A DNA stretch of 64,000 nucleotides, taken from contig NZ_CP033972.1 in assembly GCF_003855095.1 (NCBI RefSeq), forward strand, positions 2,542,001 through 2,606,000. Reading direction: 5' to 3'. Positions 35,512 through 44,141 of this stretch are shown piece after piece (the first letter of the stretch is position 1; each line of letters begins with the position of its first letter). The notes under the pieces are model-generated. The model did not search any database. It was not told the origin of the DNA and saw nothing but the letters and a program-made list of their open reading frames with translations. The position numbers were made by a program, and so were the translations under genes. The DNA is from Gordonia insulae. GTDB taxonomy: Bacteria > Actinomycetota > Actinomycetes > Mycobacteriales > Mycobacteriaceae.

Positions 35512-36278
35512 CACATCACCATGCCACCGTCGACGGGTAGCACCTGTCCCGTGACGAACGAGGCCGCGTCCGACGCGAGGAAGACGAACGCACCGGCGAC
35601 CTCGGATGGTTCGGCCCAGCGTCGCAACGGAATCCGGTTCAGCATCGTCGGGGCGAAACGCTCGTCGGTGCGGATCGTCTCGGTCATCGGAGTCGCCGCG
35701 AGCGGAGCCAGCGCGTTGACCAGGATCTGTTTACGCGCGAGCTCGCGGGCAAGCGATTTGGTGAGACCGATGATCCCGGCCTTCGCCGCCGAATAGTTCA
35801 CCTGCCCCAGCGTGCCGGTGATGCCGGCCGACGATGTCACGTTGATGATGCGCCCGGTCCCGTCTGTCGCCAGGAACGGCAGTGCGGCCTGCGAGGTGTT
35901 GAACGCGCCCATCAGATGGATGTCGAGCATGCGACGGATGCTCTCCTGTGACGTGTCGCCGAACATCGCCGGCGCGGTGACCCCCGCATTGTTGACGATG
36001 ATGTGGACCGCTCCGTCGCCCAGGGCGGCCGCACGACTCATCACCGCATCCGCCGCTTCACGGTCACTGACGTCGTATCCCAGGCTGTCGGCCTTACCTC
36101 CGGCGACCGAGATCTGTTCGGCCACCTTCGCGGCGGCTCCGGCGTCCACATCCGTCACCAGCACCACGGCGCCCGCGGTGGCAAGCGCCTGTGCGACCGC
36201 CGACCCGATACCGCCTGCGGCGCCGGTGACCACTGCGCAGCGGCCGGTCAGGTCGAACAGCGGGTTGTTGTCGGTCAT
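35511..36278 (-). CDS. FabG-like short-chain dehydrogenase
   Basis: A 255-residue classical SDR. TGAAGGIG is at 18-25, NNAG at ~96-99, Ser149/150 precede Tyr162-x3-Lys166 (NYSAAK), and the C-terminal QVLPVDGG is FabG-like. It probably acts as the 3-hydroxyacyl-CoA dehydrogenase of the operon, oxidising the alcohol before thiolysis. It overlaps the upstream dehydrogenase stop by one base. Confidence 0.9.
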   Translation of the reverse strand: MTDNNPLFDLTGRCAVVTGAAGGIGSAVAQALATAGAVVLVTDVDAGAAAKVAEQISVAGGKADSLGYDVSDREAADAVMSRAAALGDGAVHIIVNNAGVTAPAMFGDTSQESIRRMLDIHLMGAFNTSQAALPFLATDGTGRIINVTSSAGITGTLGQVNYSAAKAGIIGLTKSLARELARKQILVNALAPLAATPMTETIRTDERFAPTMLNRIPLRRWAEPSEVAGAFVFLASDAASFVTGQVLPVDGGMVM

Positions 36279-37456
36279 CAGTAGCTCCTCGGCAATCCCA
36301 ATACGTGCGATCCCAGAAAGTTCAGGATCATTTCCTGGCTGATCGGCGCGATCCGCATGACCCGGGCCTCCCGGAAGTACCGCGCCACGTTGTACTCCTC
36401 CGAATACCCCATGCCGCCGTGCGTCTGCAGTGCACGGTCAGCGGCGGTGAAACCTGCTTCGGCACAGAGGTACTTGGCGGTGTTGGCTTCCCGCCCGCAC
36501 GGCTTCCCGTTGTCGTAGAGCCAGGCGGCCTTGCGCAGCACCAGTTCCGCGGCGTCGAGTTGGGCCAGCGAGTCGGCCAGTGGGAACTGGATGCCCTGAT
36601 TCATCCCGATCGGACGGTCGAACACCTCACGTTGCTTGGCGTAGGTGACCGCCCGGTCGAGTGCGACGCGGCCGATCCCGAGTGCCTCGGCCGCGATCAG
36701 CATGCGCTCGGGGTTGAGTCCGTCGAGGAGGTACTTGAAGCCCTTGCCTTCCTCGCCTACGCGGTCGGATTCGGGCACGTACAGGTCATCGATGAACAAC
36801 TCGTTCGATGTGACGGCGTTGCGGCCCATCTTCTTGATCGGCCTGATGTCGACGTGCGCCCGGTCGAGATCGGTCAGGAACAGCGTCATTCCGTCGGTCT
36901 TCTTCTCGACCTCGTCGTACGGCGTCGTCCGGGTCAGCAGGAGGATCTTCTCCGACTCCATCGCCTTGGAGATCCACACCTTACGTCCGTTGACCACATA
37001 CCCGTCGCCCTTGCGTCGTGCCGAGGTGGTGATCCGCGAGGTATCGAGTCCGGCACCGGGTTCGGTGACACCGAAACACACGTGTAGATCGCCGTTCACC
37101 ACGCGCGGGAGTGTGCGCTGCTTGAGTTCGTCCGAACCGTGTACCACGACCGGTTGCATCCCGAAGATGGACAGGTGGATGGCGGTGGCGGCATTCATGG
37201 CGCCGCCCGACCGGGCGACCTGCTCGAGCAGGATGGTCGCCTCGGTGATCCCGAGTCCGTGCCCACCGTATTCTTCGGGGATGGTCATGCCGAGCCAGCC
37301 ACCGTCGGCGATGGCCTGGTAGAACTCGGTCGGGAACTCGTGGGCGAGATCCTTTTCCATCCAATACTGGTCGTCGAATCGTCCTGCCAGTTCGGCAACG
37401 GACTTCCGGATCAGTTCCTGATCCTCCGACAGCTCGAAACTCATCCCTTCGGACAT
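36278..37456 (-). CDS. Acyl-CoA dehydrogenase
   Basis: A 392-residue acyl-CoA dehydrogenase, first gene of the seven-gene leftward operon. Motifs are FGVTEPGAGLDTS, VNGRKVWISKA and LNPERMLIAAEALG (candidate helix-G base Glu). The C-terminal end is RIAPISQEMILNFLGSHVLGL instead of YxGT. ATG 37456 is preferred, with AGGAAGG eight bases upstream. No copy of the window's common operator lies upstream; that stretch is occupied by a repeat element. Confidence 0.92.
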   Translation of the reverse strand: MSEGMSFELSEDQELIRKSVAELAGRFDDQYWMEKDLAHEFPTEFYQAIADGGWLGMTIPEEYGGHGLGITEATILLEQVARSGGAMNAATAIHLSIFGMQPVVVHGSDELKQRTLPRVVNGDLHVCFGVTEPGAGLDTSRITTSARRKGDGYVVNGRKVWISKAMESEKILLLTRTTPYDEVEKKTDGMTLFLTDLDRAHVDIRPIKKMGRNAVTSNELFIDDLYVPESDRVGEEGKGFKYLLDGLNPERMLIAAEALGIGRVALDRAVTYAKQREVFDRPIGMNQGIQFPLADSLAQLDAAELVLRKAAWLYDNGKPCGREANTAKYLCAEAGFTAADRALQTHGGMGYSEEYNVARYFREARVMRIAPISQEMILNFLGSHVLGLPRSY

Positions 37457-37504
37457 ACGCCGAACCTTCCTGTTTGCTGATGCGCACGCACGATCGCACC
37501 GACC

Positions 37505-37563
37505 CACCGCTGATCGAGTAGCCACCGAGCGCCCTGGCGCGAGGCGGCGTATCGAGATCACCC
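37505..37563. repeat. Single GCTGATCGAGTAG repeat copy
   Basis: One element runs from CCGCTGATCGAGTAGCC to GTATCGAGATCACCC in the 167-bp gap upstream of the acyl-CoA dehydrogenase operon and downstream of the ABC operon. It is followed by three short CTCGATC direct repeats. It belongs to the family seen at 1964 and 25943. Confidence 0.85.
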
Positions 37564-37623
37564 TCAGGCACCTCGATCCTCGATCCTCGATCGTCGGAAG
37601 AGTGTCGGTGCGATCGCCACCGG

Positions 37624-37941
37624 TCAATCCGATGCCGGGAGCGCTTTCGCGGATTTGAGGGTCATCTCCGCACCGTCATATTCGAGTGGCCCCGAACCTG
37701 CAGCGCTGCAGAGCAGTTCCATCGTCTCCGCGGCGTCGACGTAACGCTTGCCGATCAGCACCCCGGGGCTCGAGCCGTCCTTCGGGGGCTGGGTCACCGA
37801 CTTGACGGGCTGCAGTACGGTACCACCGCAAGTGATCTCGGCTGTGGCGTCAGGCGGTGCCGTGACGACCACCACCTTCGTGGTGCACGTTGCACACGCC
37901 AGCTGCTCACCCGCGCGCAACTGCGGCATTTTTGTGGTCAT
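37624..37941 (-). CDS. Small protein with CxxC motif, unknown function
   Basis: A 105-residue soluble protein with Cys16-x-x-Cys19 (CATC), Cys38 (ITCGG) and Cys78, a pattern that could hold zinc or a redox disulfide. The C terminus LKSAKALPASD resembles small proteins I recall beside Liv-type importers in other actinobacteria. The start ATG 37941 has AAGGAG upstream and lies inside the end of the preceding gene (35-bp overlap), which supports co-expression with the ABC transporter. Function unknown. Confidence 0.7.
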   Translation of the reverse strand: MTTKMPQLRAGEQLACATCTTKVVVVTAPPDATAEITCGGTVLQPVKSVTQPPKDGSSPGVLIGKRYVDAAETMELLCSAAGSGPLEYDGAEMTLKSAKALPASD

Positions 37942-38332
37942 CGTGGATGGTCTCCTTCACTCGCGGCGACTGGTCGTTCGTCACACTGCGTCCGTTGACG
38001 ACTCGATCTCCGAACTCGTTCAGATCAAAGGTCTGGCGCGCCAACCAGAACCGCAGAAAGTTGGTCAGCGAGTACCGCAGGAACACCGCCGAGCCGACCA
38101 CCGCGAGCGCGACTCCGGTCAACGCGATGGTGAGCGCATCCCGCTGCACCAGCGGGTTCGACGTGTTGTGCGACATCAGATATGCGAGCACGCCGAGTGC
38201 GACTCCGACGGCCATCGCGGCGACTCCGGCGCGAATCCAGAGCTGCGATCTCGCGGCTGCGGGATCCGGGATCTTCAGGCTGTCGAGTTCCCGGGTGAAT
38301 CGTTCGGCCCGGTCATCCGGTGCAGCAGTCAT
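37907..38332 (-). CDS. Small membrane protein, two transmembrane helices
   Basis: A 141-residue protein with hydrophobic helices at ~31-54 and ~66-89 and charged ends, predicted to sit in the cytoplasmic membrane. Its ATG overlaps the LivF stop by 4 bp, so it is part of the importer operon. It might be an accessory subunit of the transporter. I recognise no family. Confidence 0.75.
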   Translation of the reverse strand: MTAAPDDRAERFTRELDSLKIPDPAAARSQLWIRAGVAAMAVGVALGVLAYLMSHNTSNPLVQRDALTIALTGVALAVVGSAVFLRYSLTNFLRFWLARQTFDLNEFGDRVVNGRSVTNDQSPRVKETIHDDHKNAAVARG

Positions 38333-39039
38333 GAGGCACTCCCTAGGTAGAGGTTGGCGAGTTCATTGCGTAGTTCTCGGCCGGGTGGGCCGTCGTATTC
38401 GATTCGTCCGCGGACGAGGACGGCCGCGTGATCGGCCATGTCGAGGACCGCCGAGGCGAACTGCTCGACGACGAGGACCGCGACGCCTTCCCGGGCGATC
38501 TGGGCGACCTGCTCGTACAGTCTCTCCACCACGAGCGGGGCGAGGCCCATCGACAGTTCGTCGAGCAGCAGGACGGCCGGGTCCGTCGTGAGACCGCGCG
38601 ACAGCGCGAGCATCTGTTGTTCGCCCCCCGACATGGTTCCCGCGGTCTGTGATGCGCGTTGTTCCAGGATCGGGAAACGCGCGAAGGCCATCTCCTCGAT
38701 CTCCTCACGCGACCGTCCGGTGAAGGTCATCATCCAGAGATTCTCGCGCACAGTGAGATTCGGGAACACCCCCCGGCCTTCGGGGATCAGGCAGACTCCC
38801 GCCCGTGCCGCATCACGCGAGGAGATCCCGGTGACGTCACGACCCCCGTAGAGAACCTCGCCCGAATCGACCTGATGCACGCCGGCGGCAATCTTCTGCG
38901 TCGTGGTCTTGCCGGCCCCGTTGGGACCGAGCAGTGCGACCACCTGGCCCGCGCGCACGGTGAGGTCGACGCCGTGCAGGGCGGTGATCCCGCCGTAGCC
39001 GGCGCGGATGTCGCGTAACTCCAGGAGCGGCGGGATCAT
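38329..39039 (-). CDS. ABC transporter ATP-binding protein, LivF type
   Basis: A 236-residue ATPase. Walker A GPNGAGKTT lies at 38-46, the signature MSGGEQQ at 136-142 and Walker B LLLDE at 157-161. The sequence LIPEGRGVFPNLTVREN is diagnostic of the LivF subfamily of branched-chain-amino-acid-type importers. It powers uptake with the LivG-type ATPase encoded immediately upstream (4-bp overlap). Confidence 0.93.
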   Translation of the reverse strand: MIPPLLELRDIRAGYGGITALHGVDLTVRAGQVVALLGPNGAGKTTTQKIAAGVHQVDSGEVLYGGRDVTGISSRDAARAGVCLIPEGRGVFPNLTVRENLWMMTFTGRSREEIEEMAFARFPILEQRASQTAGTMSGGEQQMLALSRGLTTDPAVLLLDELSMGLAPLVVERLYEQVAQIAREGVAVLVVEQFASAVLDMADHAAVLVRGRIEYDGPPGRELRNELANLYLGSAS

Positions 39040-39755
39040 GAAGCTGTTCCCAGGTAGGCGTCGAGCACCGCGGCGTTCTTTCGGACGACCTCCGGCGGAC
39101 CCGATGTGATGAGCGAACCGAGATCGAGCACATGGACCTCGTCGCAGACGCCCATCACGAGTTCCATGTCGTGCTCCACCAACAGGACCGCCACGTCATC
39201 CGTCTCGACGACCGTCCGCAGAATCCGCGCGAACCGCTCGGTCTCCTCGGCATCCTGACCGGCAGCGGGTTCGTCGAGCAGGATCAGATCGGGCTCGGTG
39301 GCGAGGGCGCGAGCGACCTCCACGAGCCGCCCCACCCCGGTCGGCAGCGAATCCGCCAATCGGTCCGCGTACGACCCGAGCCCGGCGCGGTCGATCACCT
39401 CGTCCACCAGCGTCGCCGCGGATCCACCTGTGCGCCGTAGTTCCGCGGCGACCAGCAGATTGTCGCGAACACTCAACCGGCCGAACAACTCCAGACCTTG
39501 AAAAGTCCGCGCCATACCGCGCTGCGCCCGCTGCGCCGGACCGAGCCGGGTGATGTCCTCGCCGTCGAGGGTGACCCGGCCGGAGCCGGGTCGTCGAAGC
39601 CCGCAGATGACGTCGAACAATGTGCTCTTGCCCGCGCCATTGGGCCCGATCAGTCCGGTGATGTGGCCACGCTCGGCAACCAGGTTCACCGAGTCCAATG
39701 CGCGGTGCGCACCGAAACTGACCGACACATTGCTAACTTCGAGCAGTGAGTGCAC
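39036..39755 (-). CDS. ABC transporter ATP-binding protein, LivG type
   Basis: A 239-residue ATPase of LivG type. Walker A GPNGAGKST is at 37-45, ARTFQGLELFGRLSVRDN is the usual Q-loop segment, and Walker B is LILLDEP. The signature motif is unusual: LPTGVGR replaces the canonical LSxGxxR. It starts with GTG 39755 after AAGGAG and overlaps the permease gene by 23 bp. Confidence 0.92.
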   Translation of the reverse strand: MHSLLEVSNVSVSFGAHRALDSVNLVAERGHITGLIGPNGAGKSTLFDVICGLRRPGSGRVTLDGEDITRLGPAQRAQRGMARTFQGLELFGRLSVRDNLLVAAELRRTGGSAATLVDEVIDRAGLGSYADRLADSLPTGVGRLVEVARALATEPDLILLDEPAAGQDAEETERFARILRTVVETDDVAVLLVEHDMELVMGVCDEVHVLDLGSLITSGPPEVVRKNAAVLDAYLGTAS

Positions 39756-41871
39756 GATCCAACTCCTTGTCGTCTTCGGGCTGCCATGGACGTGTGATCC
39801 CCCACCACTCGACGGGGATCTCCTGCGGTGCGACCGCGGCGGCGGCTTCTTCGGCCCGACGGCGCCGATTCGCCCACAGCGGGACCAGAATCGCCGCGAC
39901 GACCATCGCGAGGAAGAACACGTAGCCGTTGATGACGTCGGTGAGCCGAAGCACCCACGCGACCAGCGTCCACCCGACCAGGCCTGCCATCACGATCGGA
40001 TCCGCGAAGGCCGCATCCCACTGCTTTCGCAGCTCCGCGATACCGCCCTCCTTGACCGCCTTGGCGCCGAAGGCGATTCCGGCGATGGCCGGGATCGCCT
40101 GGGACACCTCACGCAACGCGGGCCACAGGACACCGATTGCGTTGAGGGGCCCGGCCAGCGCTGCACCCGTGAAGAGGCCGTTGCCGACCGCACCGAGGCC
40201 GGCCAGCACCGCGACGAGGAAGATGGGCAGCCCGGAGATGAAGTTGAACTGGTCGCCGGTCACCGACTGAAGCTGCATTCCGTAGAGCGCACCACCCAGA
40301 CCGGCTATGGCGGAACTCAATCCGAACACGAGAAGCTTGCTGACGAGGATGTTGCCGCCGAGAGTCGCGTAGGCGGCTTCGCTGTCTCGCAGGGCGATCA
40401 GCTTTCGGCCGAACCGTCCACGCCGCAGCCAGGCGATGCCGACTGTGACCAGCGCCAGTGCCACGGCGGCGAACACCGTGGTGCGTTGTGGTGTGTCGAT
40501 CGCGAAACCGAACAACGACGGGCCGGTCAGCTCCACCGAGCCCTGATCGAAGAGGGAGATCCGCACACCCCACACATCGAAGGACGGCAGCGTGAAGATC
40601 CATCGATCGAAGATCACCGCGATCGCGGCGGTGCCGAGGGCGAGATAGACGCCCGACAACCGCAGGGCGGGCAACGCGATGGCGGCTCCCGCGATACCGC
40701 TGATCACCATGGCCGCCAGAATCGCCCACCACTGTCCGTCGGCACCGAAGCGTGCGCAGATGATCGCCCCGATCCCCGCGAGCGTGATCTGGCACAACGA
40801 GATCTGACCGGCGTACCCCGCAAGCGGGACATACGAGATGGCGATGACACCGATCGCGAAGATCTGGCCATAGGTGATCAGATCGCTCTCGCTCAGCACG
40901 GTCGCGAGGATCAACCCGAACCAGACGATCACCCCGGCGAGAAAGATCGTGCCCCGCCGGGATGGGAGTGGCACCGGGCTGAGTTGACGGTCGCGACCGC
41001 GCAGCCGGCCATGCGGGAACAGCAGCAGCGCAAGGAGAAGCAGGATCGCCGGTGCAGCAAGTCGGATGCCCGGCAGGTAGTCGTTCTGCGGGAGGTACCC
41101 GGTCAGGTAGCTCTCCATGCAGCCGACCACCACCGCACCGAGGAAGGTGAGCGGCAAACTCTTCAGTCGGCCGAAGATCGCCGCTGCGTAGGCACTGACG
41201 ATGACCAACGACAGCGACATGGCGTCCAGTGCGACCGTCGGGGCGATGAGCACACCACCGATCGCCGCCAGCTCGATACCCAGCACCCACGCGATCCTGT
41301 TGGAGCGCACCGGATCCGCTCCGGTGATACCGACCAGCGCACGATCATCGACCGTGGCACGCATCTCGGTCCCGGTGCGGGTCCGGAACAGCAGAACACG
41401 GAGTCCGAGCGCCACCAGGATGGCGACGATCATGGTGAGTGCCTGATGCCAGGTGATGGTTGCGCCGAACAGATGGAACGGCTCCCGGTCGGCGAAGAAC
41501 GCCGGCAGGGTCCGGGGATCGTTCGGATCCCAGATCCAGCGGGCGATGGCGATCAGACCGCTGAGGAGAGCGACGGTCATCACCAGCTTCTCCGCCTCGC
41601 CGAGGGCCTGCGCCGGACGCATGGCCATCTCGACGAGCAACCCGAACAGCGGCGTGAGCACACCCAGGACCACCACGAGCGACAGCCAGACCGGCCAACC
41701 CCAACCGACGCTGCACTGCCAGTACATGAACGCGGCCATCATGCCGCTCGCGCCGTGCGCGAAGTTGAAGACTCCGGTCGTGGTGTACGTGACCACCAGC
41801 CCGCCGCTGATCACTGCATACACAGCGGCGGTGCTGAGGCCGACGATGCCGAAGGCGAGGAACTGATCCAT
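39733..41871 (-). CDS. Fused LivH-LivM ABC permease
   Basis: A 712-residue polytopic membrane protein that joins two permeases normally separate. The N-terminal ~300 residues (GVFNFAHGASGMMAAF, DPVRSNRIAWVLG) are LivH-like. After a linker near 300-310, the rest (PLAGYAGQISLCQITLAGIGA, LRDSEAAYATLGGN) is LivM-like. There are many hydrophobic helices in each half and a ~45-residue hydrophilic tail. It would form the whole translocation path. The start overlaps the binding-protein stop by one base (TAATG). Confidence 0.93.
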   Translation of the reverse strand: MDQFLAFGIVGLSTAAVYAVISGGLVVTYTTTGVFNFAHGASGMMAAFMYWQCSVGWGWPVWLSLVVVLGVLTPLFGLLVEMAMRPAQALGEAEKLVMTVALLSGLIAIARWIWDPNDPRTLPAFFADREPFHLFGATITWHQALTMIVAILVALGLRVLLFRTRTGTEMRATVDDRALVGITGADPVRSNRIAWVLGIELAAIGGVLIAPTVALDAMSLSLVIVSAYAAAIFGRLKSLPLTFLGAVVVGCMESYLTGYLPQNDYLPGIRLAAPAILLLLALLLFPHGRLRGRDRQLSPVPLPSRRGTIFLAGVIVWFGLILATVLSESDLITYGQIFAIGVIAISYVPLAGYAGQISLCQITLAGIGAIICARFGADGQWWAILAAMVISGIAGAAIALPALRLSGVYLALGTAAIAVIFDRWIFTLPSFDVWGVRISLFDQGSVELTGPSLFGFAIDTPQRTTVFAAVALALVTVGIAWLRRGRFGRKLIALRDSEAAYATLGGNILVSKLLVFGLSSAIAGLGGALYGMQLQSVTGDQFNFISGLPIFLVAVLAGLGAVGNGLFTGAALAGPLNAIGVLWPALREVSQAIPAIAGIAFGAKAVKEGGIAELRKQWDAAFADPIVMAGLVGWTLVAWVLRLTDVINGYVFFLAMVVAAILVPLWANRRRRAEEAAAAVAPQEIPVEWWGITRPWQPEDDKELDRALTARS

Positions 41872-43253
41872 TACTTGACGTCGCTCGCGCTCTTACCCAC
41901 GTCGGACAACGTCATGCCGCTGCCGAAGTCGCCGACGGTCTTCTTGACCGGGATGTTGCATCGGTACGGCCCCTGATCCGGGTCGAAATCGGCTGCCTCC
42001 CAACCGCTGGGAGTCGCCTGCTCCACGTTGAAGCACGGCGATGGAGCCGCACCCGGCGCAAGATTCTGGGCGGCCTGCAACCCACCACCGGTCCACGCGG
42101 ACTCCTTGGTCGCCGCATCCAGCAAGCAGGACCGGGTCAGGTTGTCGCCACAGCTCGCCGCGGACTTGGCGAACAGCAACCACGACGAGAAGGCGCGGAC
42201 GGACGGAGCGGTGAGTGTGGCGTCCGGCGCATACTTCGCGTACAACTCCTTGAGCTGCGCCATGACCGGTTCCGTGCTCTCCAGCGGCAGGATGCCACTG
42301 AGGTCGACCAGGTTGTTCTGGGTTCCGGCAGCCGAACCGAGCAACTTGAGGAAGGGTTCGCCGTACGCGTTGTTGTTGGGATCGATCCAGTCGAGCTTGT
42401 AGTTCATCCCGCTGAGCACGTTCTCCAGCTTCGCGAGCTGGTCGAACGAACCGTAGAAGATCAGGCCCTTGACGCCCTTGTTCTTGATCGACTGCGCGTA
42501 GGGGGTCCAATCGGAGACGCCCGCGGCGGGGTACTTGTCGTTGTAGACGAAGGTGCCGCCGGCGGCTTCGACGGACTCGACCTGCATGTCGCCGAGAACC
42601 TTCGCCACCGGCGAGTCCCCGAGAATGATCCCGACGGAGCCTGCGGACTGGGGATAAGCGTCCTTGAGCAGCCATTCGCGGAACTGGTAGTACGGCATGT
42701 ACCCGAGCTTCTGGGCCGGCGCCGCCTGGACCATCAGGTCCGATCCCAACTCGGCGGCCTGGGACGTCTGCGCGGGGAAGTTCGGCAGCAGGCAGTTCAG
42801 ACGCTCCTTCGTCCCGAGACCGTCCAGCGCCGCACCGCCGCCGACGAGGGCGAAGTCCTGTTTGCATGCCGCAGACATCTGCTGCCGCACCGCCAGGAGC
42901 TTGCTGTCGCGCAGATTCGACGTGATCTTGCGTCCGTTGATTCCGCCGTTGTCGTTGCACCATGAGGTGAAAACCTTTGCGGCGTTCTCGAACTCGGCGT
43001 TCTTGGTGAAGCCGACGTCCGAGAAGGTGCCGATCTGAATCCCGTCATCGGTGACGCCCTGCGAGGTCGCACCCTTGGCGGATCCGTCCTGGCACACGTC
43101 TTTCAGGTCGCCGAACGAGCTCGAGACGCTCGACGACGAACCGCCGCCGTCGCCGCCGCCGCTCTCCTCGGTCGTCTCACCGCTACGGCCGCTACATCCT
43201 GCGACCAGCGCGGCGGTTATCGCCACCACTGCCAGGATTCGTTGTGGTCTCAC
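41871..43253 (-). CDS. ABC transporter substrate-binding lipoprotein (Liv type)
   Basis: A 460-residue periplasmic-binding-type protein. The N terminus is a lipoprotein signal peptide with lipobox LVAGC, lipidated at Cys20, then a Ser/Gly-rich tether (24-46). The body GIQIGTFSDVGFT...DNGGINGRKI is of the branched-chain-amino-acid receptor family, whose members also bind aromatic and lipid-like acids. GTG 43253 follows GAGGAG. It heads the operon to 37624 and probably captures the pathway substrate outside the membrane; the ligand is not known. Confidence 0.92.
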   Translation of the reverse strand: MRPQRILAVVAITAALVAGCSGRSGETTEESGGGDGGGSSSSVSSSFGDLKDVCQDGSAKGATSQGVTDDGIQIGTFSDVGFTKNAEFENAAKVFTSWCNDNGGINGRKITSNLRDSKLLAVRQQMSAACKQDFALVGGGAALDGLGTKERLNCLLPNFPAQTSQAAELGSDLMVQAAPAQKLGYMPYYQFREWLLKDAYPQSAGSVGIILGDSPVAKVLGDMQVESVEAAGGTFVYNDKYPAAGVSDWTPYAQSIKNKGVKGLIFYGSFDQLAKLENVLSGMNYKLDWIDPNNNAYGEPFLKLLGSAAGTQNNLVDLSGILPLESTEPVMAQLKELYAKYAPDATLTAPSVRAFSSWLLFAKSAASCGDNLTRSCLLDAATKESAWTGGGLQAAQNLAPGAAPSPCFNVEQATPSGWEAADFDPDQGPYRCNIPVKKTVGDFGSGMTLSDVGKSASDVK

Positions 43254-43588
43254 CAGATTCTCCTCATCGACATCTCCGGGCCGGGACCCCTGACGGGGTG
43301 CGAGAGTGTCTCACCAAGGCTGTGCGACCAGTCCCCCGCAGCCAGCTTTGGCATCCTTGCTCTCAACTAAGGAAACTAGCTTCTCATTTGGGAAGAATCA
43401 ATATATCCGAGCGATCTGCGTCACATTTGCCGTCGATCCCCCCTTGTCAGGCCTGAGCACCGGGCGACCAGCAGCAGGCATTCGGCGTCGCGGATCGTGC
43501 GCGTTTCGTCGAATCGATTGACCGCACGAACGACTTGTGGAAACCTAGTACTCGCAATTGAGAATCATATTCTCGGAAGGAGGGCTCG
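43254..43588. other. 335-bp divergent intergenic region
   Basis: There is no gene here. It separates the ABC importer operon (-) from the Rieske operon (+) and is AT-richer around 43370-43410. It holds a perfect operator at 43560-43574 and, at 43371-43385, a weak match (GGAAACTAGCTTCTC) that may be chance. I see no convincing -35/-10 pair. Confidence 0.7.
43560..43574. promoter_or_regulatory. Operator palindrome, perfect copy
   Basis: GAGAATCATATTCTC is a perfect 6-3-6 palindrome, identical in all 15 bases to the copy at 54123. It directly precedes the GGAAGGAGG ribosome site of the first gene of the Rieske operon, so a bound repressor would block transcription start or early elongation. Confidence 0.8.
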
Positions 43589-44137
43589 ATGCGGCTGTCA
43601 CCACTTCCCGCGGATCAGTGGGACGACGCGGTGAACGCCGCGCTGGCCGGGATGCTGCCGAGGCAACGGCGCAACCCGCAGGGCGCGGGTAATGCGCTGG
43701 CGACGATGGTCCGAAACCCGGAGCTGACCCGGACGTTCCTGCCGTTCAACGCCCATCTGCTGTTCGGCTCGACACTGCCCGCCCGCCTTCGCGAGCTGGC
43801 GGTCCTGCGCGTCGCGGCGCTGTGCAAGTGTCCGTACGAGGTCGAACACCACACCGGAATGGGTCTGGCCGCCGGACTGACGCTCGAGGAGATCGCGGAC
43901 GCCCAGGAGGGTGTCGCCCACGATGATCTCGACCGCCTGGTCCTCGCGGCCGCGACCGAACTCGACCGCGAATCGACCCTCTCCGATTCCACCTGGTCCG
44001 CACTCGCCGAGCACCTCGACGAGCGACAGCTCATCGACCTGGTGTTCACCGTCGGCACCTACGCGACGCTGGCCATGGCCTTCAACACGTTCGGCATCGA
44101 GCCGGATCGCGAACTCCAGCCTGAATACGAAAGGTAA
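43589..44137 (+). CDS. Carboxymuconolactone decarboxylase-family (AhpD-like) protein
   Basis: A 182-residue all-helical CMD/AhpD-fold protein. The family's active-site helix reads CKCPYEVEHHTG (Cys79, Cys81, His87/88), where AhpD has CxxC followed by His. It may be a peroxidase-type or lactone-processing enzyme; in this setting a role in ring-product metabolism is possible. It has a strong GGAAGGAGG site and is the first gene of the operon to 49263. Confidence 0.83.
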   Translation: MRLSPLPADQWDDAVNAALAGMLPRQRRNPQGAGNALATMVRNPELTRTFLPFNAHLLFGSTLPARLRELAVLRVAALCKCPYEVEHHTGMGLAAGLTLEEIADAQEGVAHDDLDRLVLAAATELDRESTLSDSTWSALAEHLDERQLIDLVFTVGTYATLAMAFNTFGIEPDRELQPEYER

Positions 44138-44141
44138 ACCG

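Noticed and set aside
39550..41976. An 808-codon open frame on the plus strand
   Set aside because: It is antisense to the LivG and fused permease genes, with a low-complexity Gln/Asp/Arg/His composition and no motif.
43371..43385. GGAAACTAGCTTCTC as a second operator upstream of the ABC operon
   Set aside because: Four mismatches to the motif; it could be chance in this AT-richer stretch.
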